Shown: positions 49,843 through 61,117 of the stretch, one piece after another
Layout of the letters: each line of letters starts with the position of its first letter
How positions within the stretch are numbered: position 1 is the first letter of the stretch
Program-made: the position numbers and the translations under genes
Origin: Methanobacteriales archaeon HGW-Methanobacteriales-1
Lineage (GTDB): Archaea; Methanobacteriota; Methanobacteria; Methanobacteriales; Methanobacteriaceae
Assembly (NCBI GenBank): GCA_002839705.1
Contig: PGYO01000003.1
Coordinates: 1-64,000 of the forward strand
DNA length: 64,000 nt
Direction: 5' to 3'
Notes under the pieces: generated by a model
Seen by the model: only the letters and a program-made list of their open reading frames with translations
What the model was told of the DNA's origin: nothing
The model's database searches: none

Positions 49843-50486
49843 TACTCCATCTCCATGGATTTTTTAATCATTTTTAATCGCACGAAGTTTTCCCTTTCCA
49901 TCTCTTCAAGTCTCATTTCAATATATTTAACCGTATTTTCAAGACGCGGAATAATAATATGTTCCAACGCATTTACACGACGTTTAGTAGACTCGATTTC
50001 ACTGGCCAGAAGAATAATAGTTTTTTCTATTTCTCCCAGTTCAATGATGAGGGCAATGGACTCTTCGAACTTTTTAGCAGCTTCATCCAATTTAACTGAA
50101 GTGTCTACAAAGCCGTAACCTCTTTCCACAACAGTTCTCTCTGGAGAAGTGCTAGATTCAACTACAGGAACTACTACACCCATAATACTTCTGGAATCAA
50201 TATCAACTTCTACTGATTCTTTTACAGATAAAGCTGCTTTGTTGACTGCTAAATCACCCATAATAACTTGAGATGCAGTTAAATCTTCAAAAGCCTCTTT
50301 CAGTTTTTCTTCCACATTTTCACGGGATCCTTTTACCCTTTCTAAAATGTTAAAGAACTCCATAATAAGGGCATTTCGCTTTTCTTTTAAAAGACTGTAT
50401 CCTTTAACAGCGAGTTTTTCCCTGTCTTTAAGCTTCAAGAGCTCCATACGGGTGGGGTTGATCCCTTCAATCATTTCTTGTGCCAT
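49842..50486 (-). CDS. atpD: A-type ATP synthase subunit D
   Basis: Central-stalk subunit of the A1 rotor, 214 residues and largely coiled coil. Typical regions are [33 protein letters not shown] at the N-terminus and the C-terminal [39 protein letters not shown] helix. AGAGGGAT precedes the ATG. It follows atpB by 29 bases and overlaps the DUF22 cistron by one base. Confidence 0.95.
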   Translation of the reverse strand: MAQEMIEGINPTRMELLKLKDREKLAVKGYSLLKEKRNALIMEFFNILERVKGSRENVEEKLKEAFEDLTASQVIMGDLAVNKAALSVKESVEVDIDSRSIMGVVVPVVESSTSPERTVVERGYGFVDTSVKLDEAAKKFEESIALIIELGEIEKTIILLASEIESTKRRVNALEHIIIPRLENTVKYIEMRLEEMERENFVRLKMIKKSMEME

Positions 50487-50515
50487 TTTATCCCTCTAAA
50501 AAAATAGTAAAGGGG

Positions 50516-51916
<1,401 letters not shown>

Positions 51917-51918
51917 TT

Positions 51919-53673
51919 TTACACCTCAGCACATTGTTTGACAATTTTTTCCTGGATTTCCTTTACAGCAGTTTCAAATTCATCTTCAGCAATAAATTTC
52001 ATACGACCGATATCTTCTTTAACAGAAAGGTTAATGATGTCTGCAGAAGGAGCTCCTCTTTCCAAGGCAGCTGTTGCCTTATTTTGGAACATAACAATAG
52101 TTTTGAGCATTTGATATTGTTTAGCAGGAGAACAGTAAGTATCCACTTCGTGATATGCATTCTGTTGTAGGAAATCCTCCCTAATCATACGACTGGTTTC
52201 TAAAGTAATTCTTTCCTTATCAGGTAAAGCATCAGGTCCTACCAGTTGCACAATTTCCTGAAGTTCAGATTCTTTCTGGAGGAGGATCATAGCTTGATCT
52301 CTGGTTTCTCTCCATTCATCTCCTACATTACCAGCCCACCAACCTTGTACGCTATCCACATATAATGAGTAACTTTGTAACCAATCAATGGAAGGGAAGT
52401 GACGTTTATCTGCTAAAGATGCATCTAAAGCCCAAAATACTTTACAGATACGTAGAGTATTTTGAGTGACTGGCTCAGACAAGTCCCCACCAGGAGGTGA
52501 TACTGCACCTACTACAGAAACAGACGAAGTTTTATCTTCAGTTCCTACAGTAGTTACTCGTCCAGCTCGCTCGTAGAATTGAGCTAATCTAGAAGCTAAG
52601 TAAGCAGGATATCCTTCTTCACCAGGCATTTCTTCTAACCGTCCGGAAATCTCCCGCATAGCTTCTGCCCATCGAGAAGTTGAGTCAGCCATTAGAGCTA
52701 CATCGTAACCTTGATCACGGAAGTATTCTGCAATAGTAATTCCAGTGTATACACATGCTTCCCTTGCAGCCACAGGCATGTTAGAGGTGTTAGCGATTAG
52801 AACAGTTCGGTCCATGAGTGGTTTACCGGTTTTTGGATCTTCCAGTTTTGGAAACTCTTTAAGTACCTCAGTCATCTCATTACCACGTTCACCGCATCCT
52901 ACATAAACAACTATGTCTGCATCAGCCCATTTAGCCAGTTGCTGTTGAGTTACAGTTTTACCTGATCCGAAAGGACCGGGTATAGCAGCTGTTCCTCCCT
53001 TAGCAACAGGGAAAAAGGTATCTTGTGCTCTTTGACCAGTTACCAGAGGTATATCTGGGTCAAGTTTGGATTTGTATGGTCTTCCTTTTCTTACAGGCCA
53101 TTTTTGCATCATTTGAACTTTTTCAGTTCCTTTAGAGGTTTCCACTTCAGCAATATCATCTACTACAGTGTATTCACCTTCAGCAACAATGCTTTTTATA
53201 GTTCCTTCCATCATTGGAGGGACTAAAATCTTTTGAAGAACTGCTGATGTTTCCTGAACTTCTCCTAAGACATCCCCACCTAAAACTTTTTGACCTGCTT
53301 TAGCTACTGGTTTAAAAGTCCATTTTTTGTCCTTTGGAAGGGATGGTACATCTAATCCTCTTTCGATATAATCTCCAGATATTGCCTTAATAGTTTCCAG
53401 AGGTCTTTGGATACCATCAAAGATAGATCCAATGATACCTGGACCTAATTCTACAGATAAAGGTCCTCCAGTACTTTCCACCACTTCACCAGGCTTTAGA
53501 CCAGCAGTTTCTTCGTAAACCTGAATGGTTGCAGTGTCACCGTCAAGCTCAATGATTTCTCCAATAAGCTTGTAGTCACCTACTTTAACCATTTCATTCA
53601 TTTGGGTTCCTCTCATCCCGTCTGCGACGATAACAGGACCCGCGATTTTAATAATTTTTCCTTCAGTAATCAT
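51919..53673 (-). CDS. atpA: A-type ATP synthase catalytic subunit A
   Basis: Catalytic subunit, 584 residues. The archaeal P-loop is [12 protein letters not shown], preceded by the bulge (non-homologous) domain at about 110-190 with [19 protein letters not shown]. Also seen are [34 protein letters not shown] and [21 protein letters not shown]. There is no intein in the P-loop region. It overlaps atpF by four bases (ATGA) and is followed three bases later by atpB. Confidence 0.98.
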   Translation of the reverse strand: MITEGKIIKIAGPVIVADGMRGTQMNEMVKVGDYKLIGEIIELDGDTATIQVYEETAGLKPGEVVESTGGPLSVELGPGIIGSIFDGIQRPLETIKAISGDYIERGLDVPSLPKDKKWTFKPVAKAGQKVLGGDVLGEVQETSAVLQKILVPPMMEGTIKSIVAEGEYTVVDDIAEVETSKGTEKVQMMQKWPVRKGRPYKSKLDPDIPLVTGQRAQDTFFPVAKGGTAAIPGPFGSGKTVTQQQLAKWADADIVVYVGCGERGNEMTEVLKEFPKLEDPKTGKPLMDRTVLIANTSNMPVAAREACVYTGITIAEYFRDQGYDVALMADSTSRWAEAMREISGRLEEMPGEEGYPAYLASRLAQFYERAGRVTTVGTEDKTSSVSVVGAVSPPGGDLSEPVTQNTLRICKVFWALDASLADKRHFPSIDWLQSYSLYVDSVQGWWAGNVGDEWRETRDQAMILLQKESELQEIVQLVGPDALPDKERITLETSRMIREDFLQQNAYHEVDTYCSPAKQYQMLKTIVMFQNKATAALERGAPSADIINLSVKEDIGRMKFIAEDEFETAVKEIQEKIVKQCAEV

Positions 53674-53993
53674 TTTACCATCTCAACCCCAATAACTCGT
53701 TTAATTAGATCTCCCATCGGGTCGACAGCCCTATCAGACGGGCCAGATTTGTCTGGAATTTCTATTATCATGGGTAATGTATTTGATTTGGTGAATCTAT
53801 CAATGAAATCTCTAATTTCATCACCAATTTTTTCAGTTATTATGATTATGGAAACATCTTTTTCTTTTATGATGTAGTCCAAAGTTTCTTCTGCTTCCTG
53901 TGATGTTTCAACCACATGACCTTCTTTAATGCCTCCTAATTTGAAGCCAGTCACGGTATCCACATCAGCAACTACTGCCATAGATGATTTCAC
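53670..53993 (-). CDS. atpF: A-type ATP synthase subunit F
   Basis: A 107-residue central-stalk subunit with a CheY-like fold, modulating ATP hydrolysis. Typical text is [22 protein letters not shown] and [22 protein letters not shown], with [16 protein letters not shown]. It overlaps both neighbours by four bases, consistent with tight translational coupling. Confidence 0.95.
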   Translation of the reverse strand: MKSSMAVVADVDTVTGFKLGGIKEGHVVETSQEAEETLDYIIKEKDVSIIIITEKIGDEIRDFIDRFTKSNTLPMIIEIPDKSGPSDRAVDPMGDLIKRVIGVEMVK

Positions 53994-55147
53994 ACTAACA
54001 TCTCCTTAATCATAGCAGCAGGGAAATTTGCTTCCCGTTTACCACGAGCAATAACTTTTAAATTCCTAATTTCATTCTCTTTGCGGTTTAAGAAACCAAT
54101 CATAGGACCTGCTCCAAATGGCTTTTTAACTGCGAAGTTTCTAGCCATTTTAGTTAGGTAGATATCTAAATCTTTTTCAAATGAAGCAATGGAACCCGTT
54201 TGAGTATATCCATTTAGAGCTTCAGATAGTATTGGTGCATAATCAGTACCTTCCATGGCACTAACCACCGCACTAACATCTTCAGCTTCCATTAAATCCT
54301 TAAGTTTCCAATCCCGTATTTGGTAACCATTAGAAATCATGTAAGGACTGATATCATCATATTTTAAGCCATCGACTTTTGCTCTGAGGATAATCTTTAG
54401 ATTGGTTATATCAACCTGAGAACCTATATAGATGTGAACTAAACTACTGTTATCATCAGCAGGATTGGCAGATGCTCTTAAAAGATTTTCCAGATAGTAC
54501 TTATCCAGAGCAGCCTCTAATGGAAGAACCATTTGGGTGTTCTGGTATGCTGGAAGTGCATCTTCTAGAACTTTAGCATAATCCGTGCCTTCTAATGCAG
54601 TTATAATATCAGTTACAGAATTTACTTCAGATAATTGTCCTAAATCGTCTTTAAGGTCTCCGAAAGGTATTAATAATTCCATAGTCTTTTCAGAGTTTAA
54701 ACCTACTTCTTTAGCAGTTATTACACTTTTAATGTTTCTGATATCCCATTTCTTTAGTAATGCTCTAAACACTGGCTTTATATCACCAGGTGCAATTCGA
54801 GCAACTAAATCATAAGTGTCTGCCAGTTGAGCATCCAGTGCTTTTTCCAAAGGATATTTATCCACATATTGTGCATACTCTGGAAATCCTCGAAGATAAT
54901 TCTGAACTTCGTCCAGGTTATCAGATTCCAGGATTTCAGAGAGTTGTTTTTCTGAGAATAAACGTCCGACTCTGGCTCTAACTCTAGCATTGGGATAAGC
55001 ATATGGAAACAAATCCAGGAGTGGCCTTATAGTAACTATTACGACAATAGCTCCAATTATGGCCCCGCCCAAAAGTAGTACTGCTATAAAAGCTTCTACA
55101 GAGGGGAAACCTAGTGCAGTTACAATTGCAGTTATGCTTTCAACCAT
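53990..55147 (-). CDS. atpC: A-type ATP synthase subunit C
   Basis: Subunit C, homologous to V-ATPase subunit d, joins the central stalk to the membrane K ring. The protein is 385 residues with repeated helical units (for example YPNARVRARVGRLFSEKQLSEILESDNL, IRNIKSVITAKEVGL and the C-terminal GFLNRKENEIRNLKVIARGKREA). The N-terminal 25 residues form a hydrophobic helix, longer than in most bacterial relatives, which may anchor it. It lies 15 bases downstream of atpE. Confidence 0.95.
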   Translation of the reverse strand: MVESITAIVTALGFPSVEAFIAVLLLGGAIIGAIVVIVTIRPLLDLFPYAYPNARVRARVGRLFSEKQLSEILESDNLDEVQNYLRGFPEYAQYVDKYPLEKALDAQLADTYDLVARIAPGDIKPVFRALLKKWDIRNIKSVITAKEVGLNSEKTMELLIPFGDLKDDLGQLSEVNSVTDIITALEGTDYAKVLEDALPAYQNTQMVLPLEAALDKYYLENLLRASANPADDNSSLVHIYIGSQVDITNLKIILRAKVDGLKYDDISPYMISNGYQIRDWKLKDLMEAEDVSAVVSAMEGTDYAPILSEALNGYTQTGSIASFEKDLDIYLTKMARNFAVKKPFGAGPMIGFLNRKENEIRNLKVIARGKREANFPAAMIKEMLV

Positions 55148-55162
55148 GCATTATCTCCCCTA

Positions 55163-55786
55163 TTAATTAAATAGAACTTTAGCAACCTCTGAACGTAGAG
55201 ATTTCTTAAATCTTGACATTCTAGACTCTATAGTGTTATTAACCTCAATTTCTCCATTTTTGGTTTTAACAACAGCCCCACCAATAGTATTTATATTCTC
55301 TCCAATTGCAAGAGTAGTTTTAATACCAGTTTGAGCTTCAACGTCCTTTGCAATAGTGTCAATTGAGTCCTTTATTTTATCCACATCCTCAGCTTTAAGA
55401 TGAACTATCACTTCTCCACCGCCAACTTCTAAAGTTGCTTCTTTGACGATTTCCACTAGTGATTTTTTATATTCATCAGAAGAGGAAGATGCAATCTTGG
55501 TAAGATCATCTTCTGCCTGTTTAAAGGCGTCTTCAATTACTTCTTCTCTGGCCTCCAATTCTGCCCGACGAGCATTCATTTTTGCTTCTGAGATTAATTG
55601 CTGATATTTCATATTGGACTGCTTATTAGCTTCATCCAATATTTTCTCATTTTCTGCCTGGGCCTTTTTTTGGCCTTCTTCCAGAATCAAATCAGATTCT
55701 TTCTGGGCGTCCTGAATAAAAACATCAGCTTTACTCTGAGCGTCGGACAATATGCTGGAGACAATTTTATCTGCCCCTGAGCTCAT
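55163..55786 (-). CDS. atpE: A-type ATP synthase subunit E
   Basis: Peripheral-stalk subunit of 207 residues. The N-terminal 100 residues are a long alanine- and glutamate-rich coiled coil that pairs with subunit H, and the C-terminal globular part (VGGGEVIVHLKAEDVDKI to GGAVVKTKNGEIEVNNTIESRM) binds A and B. AGGAGG precedes the ATG. Confidence 0.95.
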   Translation of the reverse strand: MSSGADKIVSSILSDAQSKADVFIQDAQKESDLILEEGQKKAQAENEKILDEANKQSNMKYQQLISEAKMNARRAELEAREEVIEDAFKQAEDDLTKIASSSSDEYKKSLVEIVKEATLEVGGGEVIVHLKAEDVDKIKDSIDTIAKDVEAQTGIKTTLAIGENINTIGGAVVKTKNGEIEVNNTIESRMSRFKKSLRSEVAKVLFN

Positions 55787-55799
55787 TTTAATTGTCCTC

Positions 55800-56285
55800 C
55801 TATCCTAAGATTCCGCCGAATACCATGAGCAAGATAGCAATCAAAAACCCGTAAATAGCCTGAGTTTCAGGCAGAGCTGAGAAAATAATACCACGAGCAA
55901 ACATATCTTCGTCTTCTACTACTGCACCTACAGAGGATGCCGCAGTAATACCTTGACCCATACCTGAACCGAGACCAGCAAATCCTATAGCTGCACCAGC
56001 ACCAATTGCTATTAACCCTGCAGTAACACTTAGTGAGCCGGACCCACCCAGTAAACCAGAGAATACTAGTAAAAGAATAGCAATCAAAAACCCGTAAATA
56101 GCCTGAGTTTCAGGCAATGCAGAGAAAATAATACCACGAGCAAACATGTCATTATCTTCGGCAACTGCACCTACACTTCCTGCTGCTGCTATACCTTGTC
56201 CTAAACCTGATCCTAACCCAGCAAATCCTACTGCCACACCGGCACCGATTGCTGCTAATGCTGTTCCTAAAGCTACTTCAACCAT
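55800..56285 (-). CDS. atpK: A-type ATP synthase proteolipid subunit K, duplicated
   Basis: The membrane rotor proteolipid, 161 residues, made of two fused hairpins of 81 residues each. Both halves keep the ion-binding glutamate in SALPETQAIYGFLIAILL, the form known from Methanothermobacter, so each hairpin can carry an ion. Proton or sodium specificity cannot be decided safely. The two halves are nearly identical in DNA over long stretches. AAGGAGGT precedes the ATG. Confidence 0.95.
   Translation of the reverse strand: MVEVALGTALAAIGAGVAVGFAGLGSGLGQGIAAAGSVGAVAEDNDMFARGIIFSALPETQAIYGFLIAILLLVFSGLLGGSGSLSVTAGLIAIGAGAAIGFAGLGSGMGQGITAASSVGAVVEDEDMFARGIIFSALPETQAIYGFLIAILLMVFGGILG
55834..56150. 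repeat. Internal 243-bp direct duplication in atpK
   Basis: Segments starting at 55834 and 56077 repeat with 243-bp (81-codon) spacing. The first 34 or so bases are identical, and synonymous sites are conserved further along as well, for example through the LPETQ codons. The degree of silent-site identity suggests recent gene conversion between the halves. Confidence 0.7.
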
Positions 56286-56290
56286 ATTTT

Positions 56291-58264
56291 TTACCTCCTT
56301 ATTTTCGTGAAACTTCTTTCAGCGCGAAAAGCTTCAAATCTAATTTTACCACCCATATAAAATTGGGCAAAGAATTCTACATAATGTAAACGCAATGAAT
56401 TAATAAATGCACCTAAACTCTGGAAAGCAAGGTTTGCAATATGTCCTCCAATGAATATTATTGGAGCTAGTATAATTCCAATGACGGGTATCATTTCATA
56501 ACTTAATCCAGTTAAAATGTTAACTGTCATGGCTATCCCTCCTGTTGAAAGACAAAGTGCCAGAAGCCGGGCATAAGATAATAAATTACCCAAGAACCCC
56601 GTAAGATCCATAAGACCAAACATTCCATTGAAATATATAAGCATTGCAATTGCAATTAACACTAATGGGCCTGCAACATACAGTCCTCCAATTAAATAAA
56701 GGACAATTCCTGCTTCAAGTATAAACCATACTATCTGAGTACCCAAGGCAGCATTCATATCACCTGCACGGATATTATTAATTGCACCTATAATCAGACC
56801 TAAGTTAATATGTATAACTCCAACAATTAAGGCAAAAATTAAAATATTAGCCGGGTTTACAAATGCATCAATAGCCGGTATAACCGTCGGTAAGGTAATA
56901 CCTAAATATTTCGGGAATAAATCTCCAATGAATCCATTGGTAAGCATACCCATGATAAAGGCCCATACACCACATGCAATCAGAATAATTCCAAAGTTTT
57001 TCATGAATGGATTAACCTTACCCATCCCCCTATAAAGGACATATCCCAATAGAGCATCAATTATACCGTAACCGGCATCAGTTAGACAGAAACCAAAGAA
57101 AAATGGGAATACTATGGCCATAAGCATAGTTGGATCAATTTCATTGTATTTTAAAGGAGAATACATCTCCACAAAATTTTCATAAGGTTTAGCAAAGCGC
57201 GGATTGTCCTGTAAAACAGGCACCTGATCATCTTCTGGAACTTCAGATTCAACAACCGAATGTCCATCAGTGGATTTTTCAATCACATCTAAAGCAGATT
57301 GTTGCTTTTTCTCTGAAACCCATGCTTCAAACATTACAGTTTTCTCTGTTTCTCCAAAAGAAGCGAATATTTCATTCCGTTCTTTCTCAATTTCCAGTTG
57401 TTCTTTTAAAACTAAAAGCTCATCTTCCCATTTAGCAGAGACTTCTTGCAATTCAATGACTGCAACTCCTCTTTCCTGAGCAATGGCTTCCAATCTTGAA
57501 TTTGAACTGGATATTATATCTTTTGGTTTACCAGACAAGCCAGAAATTTCGAATCTTTCGAATTCGATTCTTCTCAATATTCCGGCGATATCTTCACCAT
57601 ATTTTTTTAAAGTTATGATAATAATAGTTTTTTCAGTTTTAGCATCGCCATCGGCTTCTAAAACTATCAATTCATCAGTAACTTTGACAGATTCATCTTG
57701 GAACTTATCATAGCTTTCCAGTGAAATTTTACCTGCCATTATAGAGACAAATTCAGAACTACTTAGTTCTGATAAATCAGCATCAAAATTAATTAATTTT
57801 TTAGACACATTTAGATTGGTTTCAATCTCACTTTTTTCACTGTCAAGAGCAGCGAGCTTTTCTTCTATACCCTTAGTAAGCGACTCTACCTGGTTTAAAA
57901 CCGATTCTGCCTTAGAAAGAAGGCCATCAGTATCAAGTTCTTCAATTTCTCTCTTTTCAAAAACAGGGGGATTAATAAATCCTTTAATGGTTTGCATCAT
58001 ACTTTTTTCAGGAACTGCGGTTCCTAAAAAGTCAGCTATTCCAGTTGTTTTCATTAAAAGAGAAGCGATTTTTCCAGTTTGTGGAGTTACTTTAGAAGGT
58101 TTTAGAATTTGAGCCCATTCTGCATCTTGCTGAATACGTTCAGATATATCATGAATCTGTACGATACCTTCCTCGTGCAGCGAGCGCACGGTGGAATCAG
58201 CGTACTGATCCAGTGTTATTATTTTTAATTTACGCATCCTTGCTGGCAAGAACATGGTACTCAC
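56291..58264 (-). CDS. atpI: A-type ATP synthase subunit I (a-subunit)
   Basis: A 657-residue stator subunit. The N-terminal half is a cytoplasmic domain with long coiled coils (about 90-330); the C-terminal half (about 370-640) has seven or eight membrane helices that conduct ions against the K ring. Typical segments are PFFFGFCLTDAGYGIIDALLGY and NLLSYARLLALCLSTGGIA, with the arginine (YARL) opposite the rotor glutamate. It starts at GTG 58264 two bases after atpH; ATG 58255 is an alternative. Confidence 0.95.
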   Translation of the reverse strand: MSTMFLPARMRKLKIITLDQYADSTVRSLHEEGIVQIHDISERIQQDAEWAQILKPSKVTPQTGKIASLLMKTTGIADFLGTAVPEKSMMQTIKGFINPPVFEKREIEELDTDGLLSKAESVLNQVESLTKGIEEKLAALDSEKSEIETNLNVSKKLINFDADLSELSSSEFVSIMAGKISLESYDKFQDESVKVTDELIVLEADGDAKTEKTIIIITLKKYGEDIAGILRRIEFERFEISGLSGKPKDIISSSNSRLEAIAQERGVAVIELQEVSAKWEDELLVLKEQLEIEKERNEIFASFGETEKTVMFEAWVSEKKQQSALDVIEKSTDGHSVVESEVPEDDQVPVLQDNPRFAKPYENFVEMYSPLKYNEIDPTMLMAIVFPFFFGFCLTDAGYGIIDALLGYVLYRGMGKVNPFMKNFGIILIACGVWAFIMGMLTNGFIGDLFPKYLGITLPTVIPAIDAFVNPANILIFALIVGVIHINLGLIIGAINNIRAGDMNAALGTQIVWFILEAGIVLYLIGGLYVAGPLVLIAIAMLIYFNGMFGLMDLTGFLGNLLSYARLLALCLSTGGIAMTVNILTGLSYEMIPVIGIILAPIIFIGGHIANLAFQSLGAFINSLRLHYVEFFAQFYMGGKIRFEAFRAERSFTKIRR

Positions 58265-58266
58265 AA

Positions 58267-58581
58267 CTACAAAACACTTTTTATAATAATATTGGCCGCC
58301 TCGGCAACCTTGCCCTCAGATTGTGTTTTAATTTTTTGCACATCTGTTTGGGCACGATTAGATATGTGTACAGCTTCAGTTTTAGCATTAGATTCTGCTT
58401 CAGAAATAGTAGTCTCAGATTGCTCTTGAGCCTCAGTTTTAGCTGTCTTCATCATTTCCGCGGATTTCGCCTTGGCTTCATCGATCATTTCAGATGATTT
58501 TAATTTTGAATCTTCTATTAGTTTATTAGCATCATTTTCAGCTTTCTTTATCGTAGTAATAGCTTCCGATATTGTTATCAT
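58267..58581 (-). CDS. atpH: A-type ATP synthase subunit H
   Basis: Peripheral-stalk coiled-coil subunit of 104 residues, pairing with subunit E. The sequence is alanine/lysine/glutamate-rich with right-handed-like hendecad periodicity (IEDSKLKSSEMIDEAKAKSAEMMKTAKTEAQEQSE region). The frame opens at 58593, but ATG 58581 follows GGTGG by six bases and is taken as the start. It is the first gene of the operon. Confidence 0.9.
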   Translation of the reverse strand: MITISEAITTIKKAENDANKLIEDSKLKSSEMIDEAKAKSAEMMKTAKTEAQEQSETTISEAESNAKTEAVHISNRAQTDVQKIKTQSEGKVAEAANIIIKSVL

Positions 58582-58614
58582 TTGAACCACCATGGTATAG
58601 CAAAATATATTTGC

Positions 58615-58630
58615 AGATATATTTATCTTT
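58615..58630 (-). promoter_or_regulatory. Box A promoter of the ATP synthase operon
   Basis: On the minus strand AAAGATAAATATATC is a good BRE/TATA combination. Transcription would begin near 58592, giving a leader of only about a dozen bases before atpH. Confidence 0.55.
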
Positions 58631-58935
58631 TACTATTTAATTTTCGTGAATGAAATCGTATAAAATCTAAAAATACTATTAACGGTTGTCTTTTTCTCAC
58701 TTCTTATCATTTTTTAATTTTTAAAGGTAAATAATGATTTTAATAATTCTAAATAAAATATTTTAAATTAATAATAAATATAAGGTATTTTTTCTAGTTA
58801 AAATAATTCATGAATTTTTTAATCGTGAATCTTAGAATATAAATCTAAGAGTAAATTTAAGTGAATTTAATAAGGGCTATATTAGGTTATAGGGTTAAGT
58901 AATTGAAATTTAATGGAATTTAGGTTAATAAAAAC
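58631..58935. other. AT-rich spacer with a small hairpin
   Basis: No gene is seen. A perfect 6-bp hairpin (CTTAGA 58831-58836, TCTAAG 58844-58849) lies about 90 bases after the end of the citrate-synthase-like gene; it has no T-run and is a weak terminator candidate. Confidence 0.35.
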
Positions 58936-59784
58936 TTAATCTCCAGCATTTCTCACATTTAAATCGTGAACCGGCGTAGCAGTTCTATCTTCAATTCCAT
59001 CATAGTATATTTCATCTGCATCAAAAAATTTTCTAAAATCAGGCTCTCTTACCTTTTCTTCATAAACATGGGATATTAAACCGGGTAGCCTACCAATCAT
59101 GAATATTCCAGTTCCAGTTCTCCAATCAAAACCCATATCGGATAATATGCCTGCATTGGCTCCATCAATATTCATTTTTATGTCTTTCATTTCTAAAAGT
59201 ATTTCTTGGACAGCAATGGCCAACCGAGTATGAGAACCCGCACAATTTTGTTCTTTAGCCATTTCAATAAGACGGGCCGCTCGAGGATCTTCACTGTGAT
59301 ATCTATGACCAAACCCTGGAATTTTAATGCCTTTTTTTAGATAATCATCTACAAAACGTTTTGCAGTAATGAAAATATCTTCTTCAGGATTTGATCTCTG
59401 GATAGCATCTTGAAATGCTTTCATGGACCTTTCAATGGCCCCCGCATGGTTTTTACCAAAAGCTAAAAGACCTCCAGCAATGCAAGCGTGAACTGGAGAT
59501 CCCGCTGAAGCAATCATTCGTGCTGCTTGTGTACTGGGAGGAGTTACTCCATGATCACAGAATGAAACCAGTACCGAACCAAGCATCTTAGATTCTTTTT
59601 TAGATGGCATTTCACCTTTTATCAGAAGATAAACCATCTCTGAAAAAGAAACATTACCAATTAAATCTTCTTGGGAATATCCTCTTGTTATTATACGATT
59701 AGGTTCCACCTTTGTTATGGAAGTTCTCCATTTAGGATTACTAACCTTGAAAACGTTCTCTAGTGACTCTCTTCCTATTGCCAT
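58936..59784 (-). CDS. Short citrate synthase-family protein (citryl-CoA lyase-like)
   Basis: A protein of 282 residues, much shorter than normal citrate synthase (370-430), resembling proteins annotated as citryl-CoA lyase. The catalytic histidines appear as GSPVHACIAGG (H99) and PGFGHRYHSEDPRA (H160), and the acidic residue as NIDGANAG (D207). It probably makes or breaks a carbon bond between an acyl-CoA and an oxo-acid. The frame opens at 59817 but ATG 59784 with GTGGTAAT upstream is chosen. It is the last of four minus-strand genes with related chemistry. Methanogens of this order usually lack a full citrate cycle. Confidence 0.78.
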   Translation of the reverse strand: MAIGRESLENVFKVSNPKWRTSITKVEPNRIITRGYSQEDLIGNVSFSEMVYLLIKGEMPSKKESKMLGSVLVSFCDHGVTPPSTQAARMIASAGSPVHACIAGGLLAFGKNHAGAIERSMKAFQDAIQRSNPEEDIFITAKRFVDDYLKKGIKIPGFGHRYHSEDPRAARLIEMAKEQNCAGSHTRLAIAVQEILLEMKDIKMNIDGANAGILSDMGFDWRTGTGIFMIGRLPGLISHVYEEKVREPDFRKFFDADEIYYDGIEDRTATPVHDLNVRNAGD

Positions 59785-60129
59785 GATTACCACACATCCT
59801 ACTGTGGCGAATATCAATAATAATCCGCATTTATTGTTGGTTTTAATGGATAATTAATGATAAAACGAATTTTTATCACCAAATAAATCCAAAGACCAGA
59901 TATTAATATGAAATTAATTTAAAAGTTTATAATCGGTTTATAACTAGCATAAAGAATATAATAATTCCAATAACTTGAATTAATCTGATATATTGCATTT
60001 ATTTACGAAATATAAAACAGATACAACCATTAAATATTATTTATCATCCTTATCTAATCATTTAAATTTCTAATTTGATTGAAGTTTAATCTTATTAAAG
60101 TAAATCAATTTAAAAATCTTAAAAATTCT
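59785..60129. other. AT-rich spacer
   Basis: About 340 bases between the fumarase-like and citrate-synthase-like genes. It contains TATA-like text on the minus strand but no gene. A separate promoter for the downstream gene is possible. Confidence 0.4.
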
Positions 60130-60972
60130 TTAAATTTCAATCAAAGCTCTTCTAGGTTCTACACAGCAGCAAGGCCTCATGGAAACAATTCTAACTCCAC
60201 TGGCCCTTTGAGGTCCGATTTTTACAAAAGACCCTAAAGCTGTTGAACCTCCCCCCAGTCCAAGCGGACCCACCTGAGCATCATTAATAGAATCTGTAAT
60301 GTAATTTTCAATATCAGACTGTTTATTTAAGTTCCCATAGGCCATTGCTTTAATCATTAATGAAATTGCCTCAAAATGAGTCCTGCCAATACCCACTGCT
60401 GGGATGCATGGAGTACACCCTAACATTGGAACCTCTGATTTGAACCATGTTACAACTTCCTCAAATACTTTTCTATTATCTCGCTTATGGAAAACTCTAT
60501 AAGTACTGGCCCTTATTTCTGGCCCACCTCCTAACATTAAAATATGAATTTTGGTTTGTTTTCCAGGAATAGAATCCATTAAGATTGCAGGTGAGCTTAG
60601 CTTTCCCGGATCTTCAAATAGGCCTTGACTCTGTTCAATTCGCTGAATATCATTCCCTTTAACTGCCATTGGCCTTGCTGGAAGCTCCTGTAATCCAAGT
60701 TCAATACCAGATTTAATATCTTTTAAAAAAGCAACGGGGAGTTCTGAATCATCACCCACTTCAATTAAAACATGAGGAATCCCAGTATCATCACATAAAG
60801 GCCTTTTTACAGCCTCAGCAATTTTTGCATTTTCCAGGAGGATATTTAAAACCCAAGCAGCATTTCCATTAGTTTCTTGAGAAAGTGCTCTTTCATAAGC
60901 ATCTATCTGATCCTGACGATAAGTTGTGCTGGCTTCAATAACCGCTTCCTTAACTTTATTAATCAAATCCAT
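60130..60972 (-). CDS. Class I fumarase/tartrate dehydratase alpha-like subunit
   Basis: A 280-residue protein of the fumarase alpha (TtdA/FumA N-terminal) family, which forms a [4Fe-4S] hydro-lyase with a beta subunit. Cysteine regions are KRPLCDDTGIPHV (C59 region), MLGCTPCIPAVGIGRTHFEA and the C-terminal MRPCCCVEPRRA. The usual GKGGGSENK-like motif is changed to LMLGGGPEIRAST, so this is a divergent member. No beta subunit gene is adjacent. AAGGAACGAT precedes the ATG. The likely reaction is hydration or dehydration of a hydroxy-dicarboxylate. Confidence 0.8.
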   Translation of the reverse strand: MDLINKVKEAVIEASTTYRQDQIDAYERALSQETNGNAAWVLNILLENAKIAEAVKRPLCDDTGIPHVLIEVGDDSELPVAFLKDIKSGIELGLQELPARPMAVKGNDIQRIEQSQGLFEDPGKLSSPAILMDSIPGKQTKIHILMLGGGPEIRASTYRVFHKRDNRKVFEEVVTWFKSEVPMLGCTPCIPAVGIGRTHFEAISLMIKAMAYGNLNKQSDIENYITDSINDAQVGPLGLGGGSTALGSFVKIGPQRASGVRIVSMRPCCCVEPRRALIEI

Positions 60973-61117
60973 GAAATCGTTCCTTAAACAATATTATGCC
61001 TAAAAATATTATAATTTATAAACTTAGATATTTGCTGAAATGTTCTTGATTATCGTATATATTAGTATTATATTATAATTCGATTTATAAAATAACAAAA
61101 ATGTTGTTTTTAATCTA

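Noticed and set aside
55800-56285. Direct repeat as a mobile or CRISPR-type repeat
   Set aside because: The repeat is the internal hairpin duplication of the ATP synthase proteolipid coding sequence.
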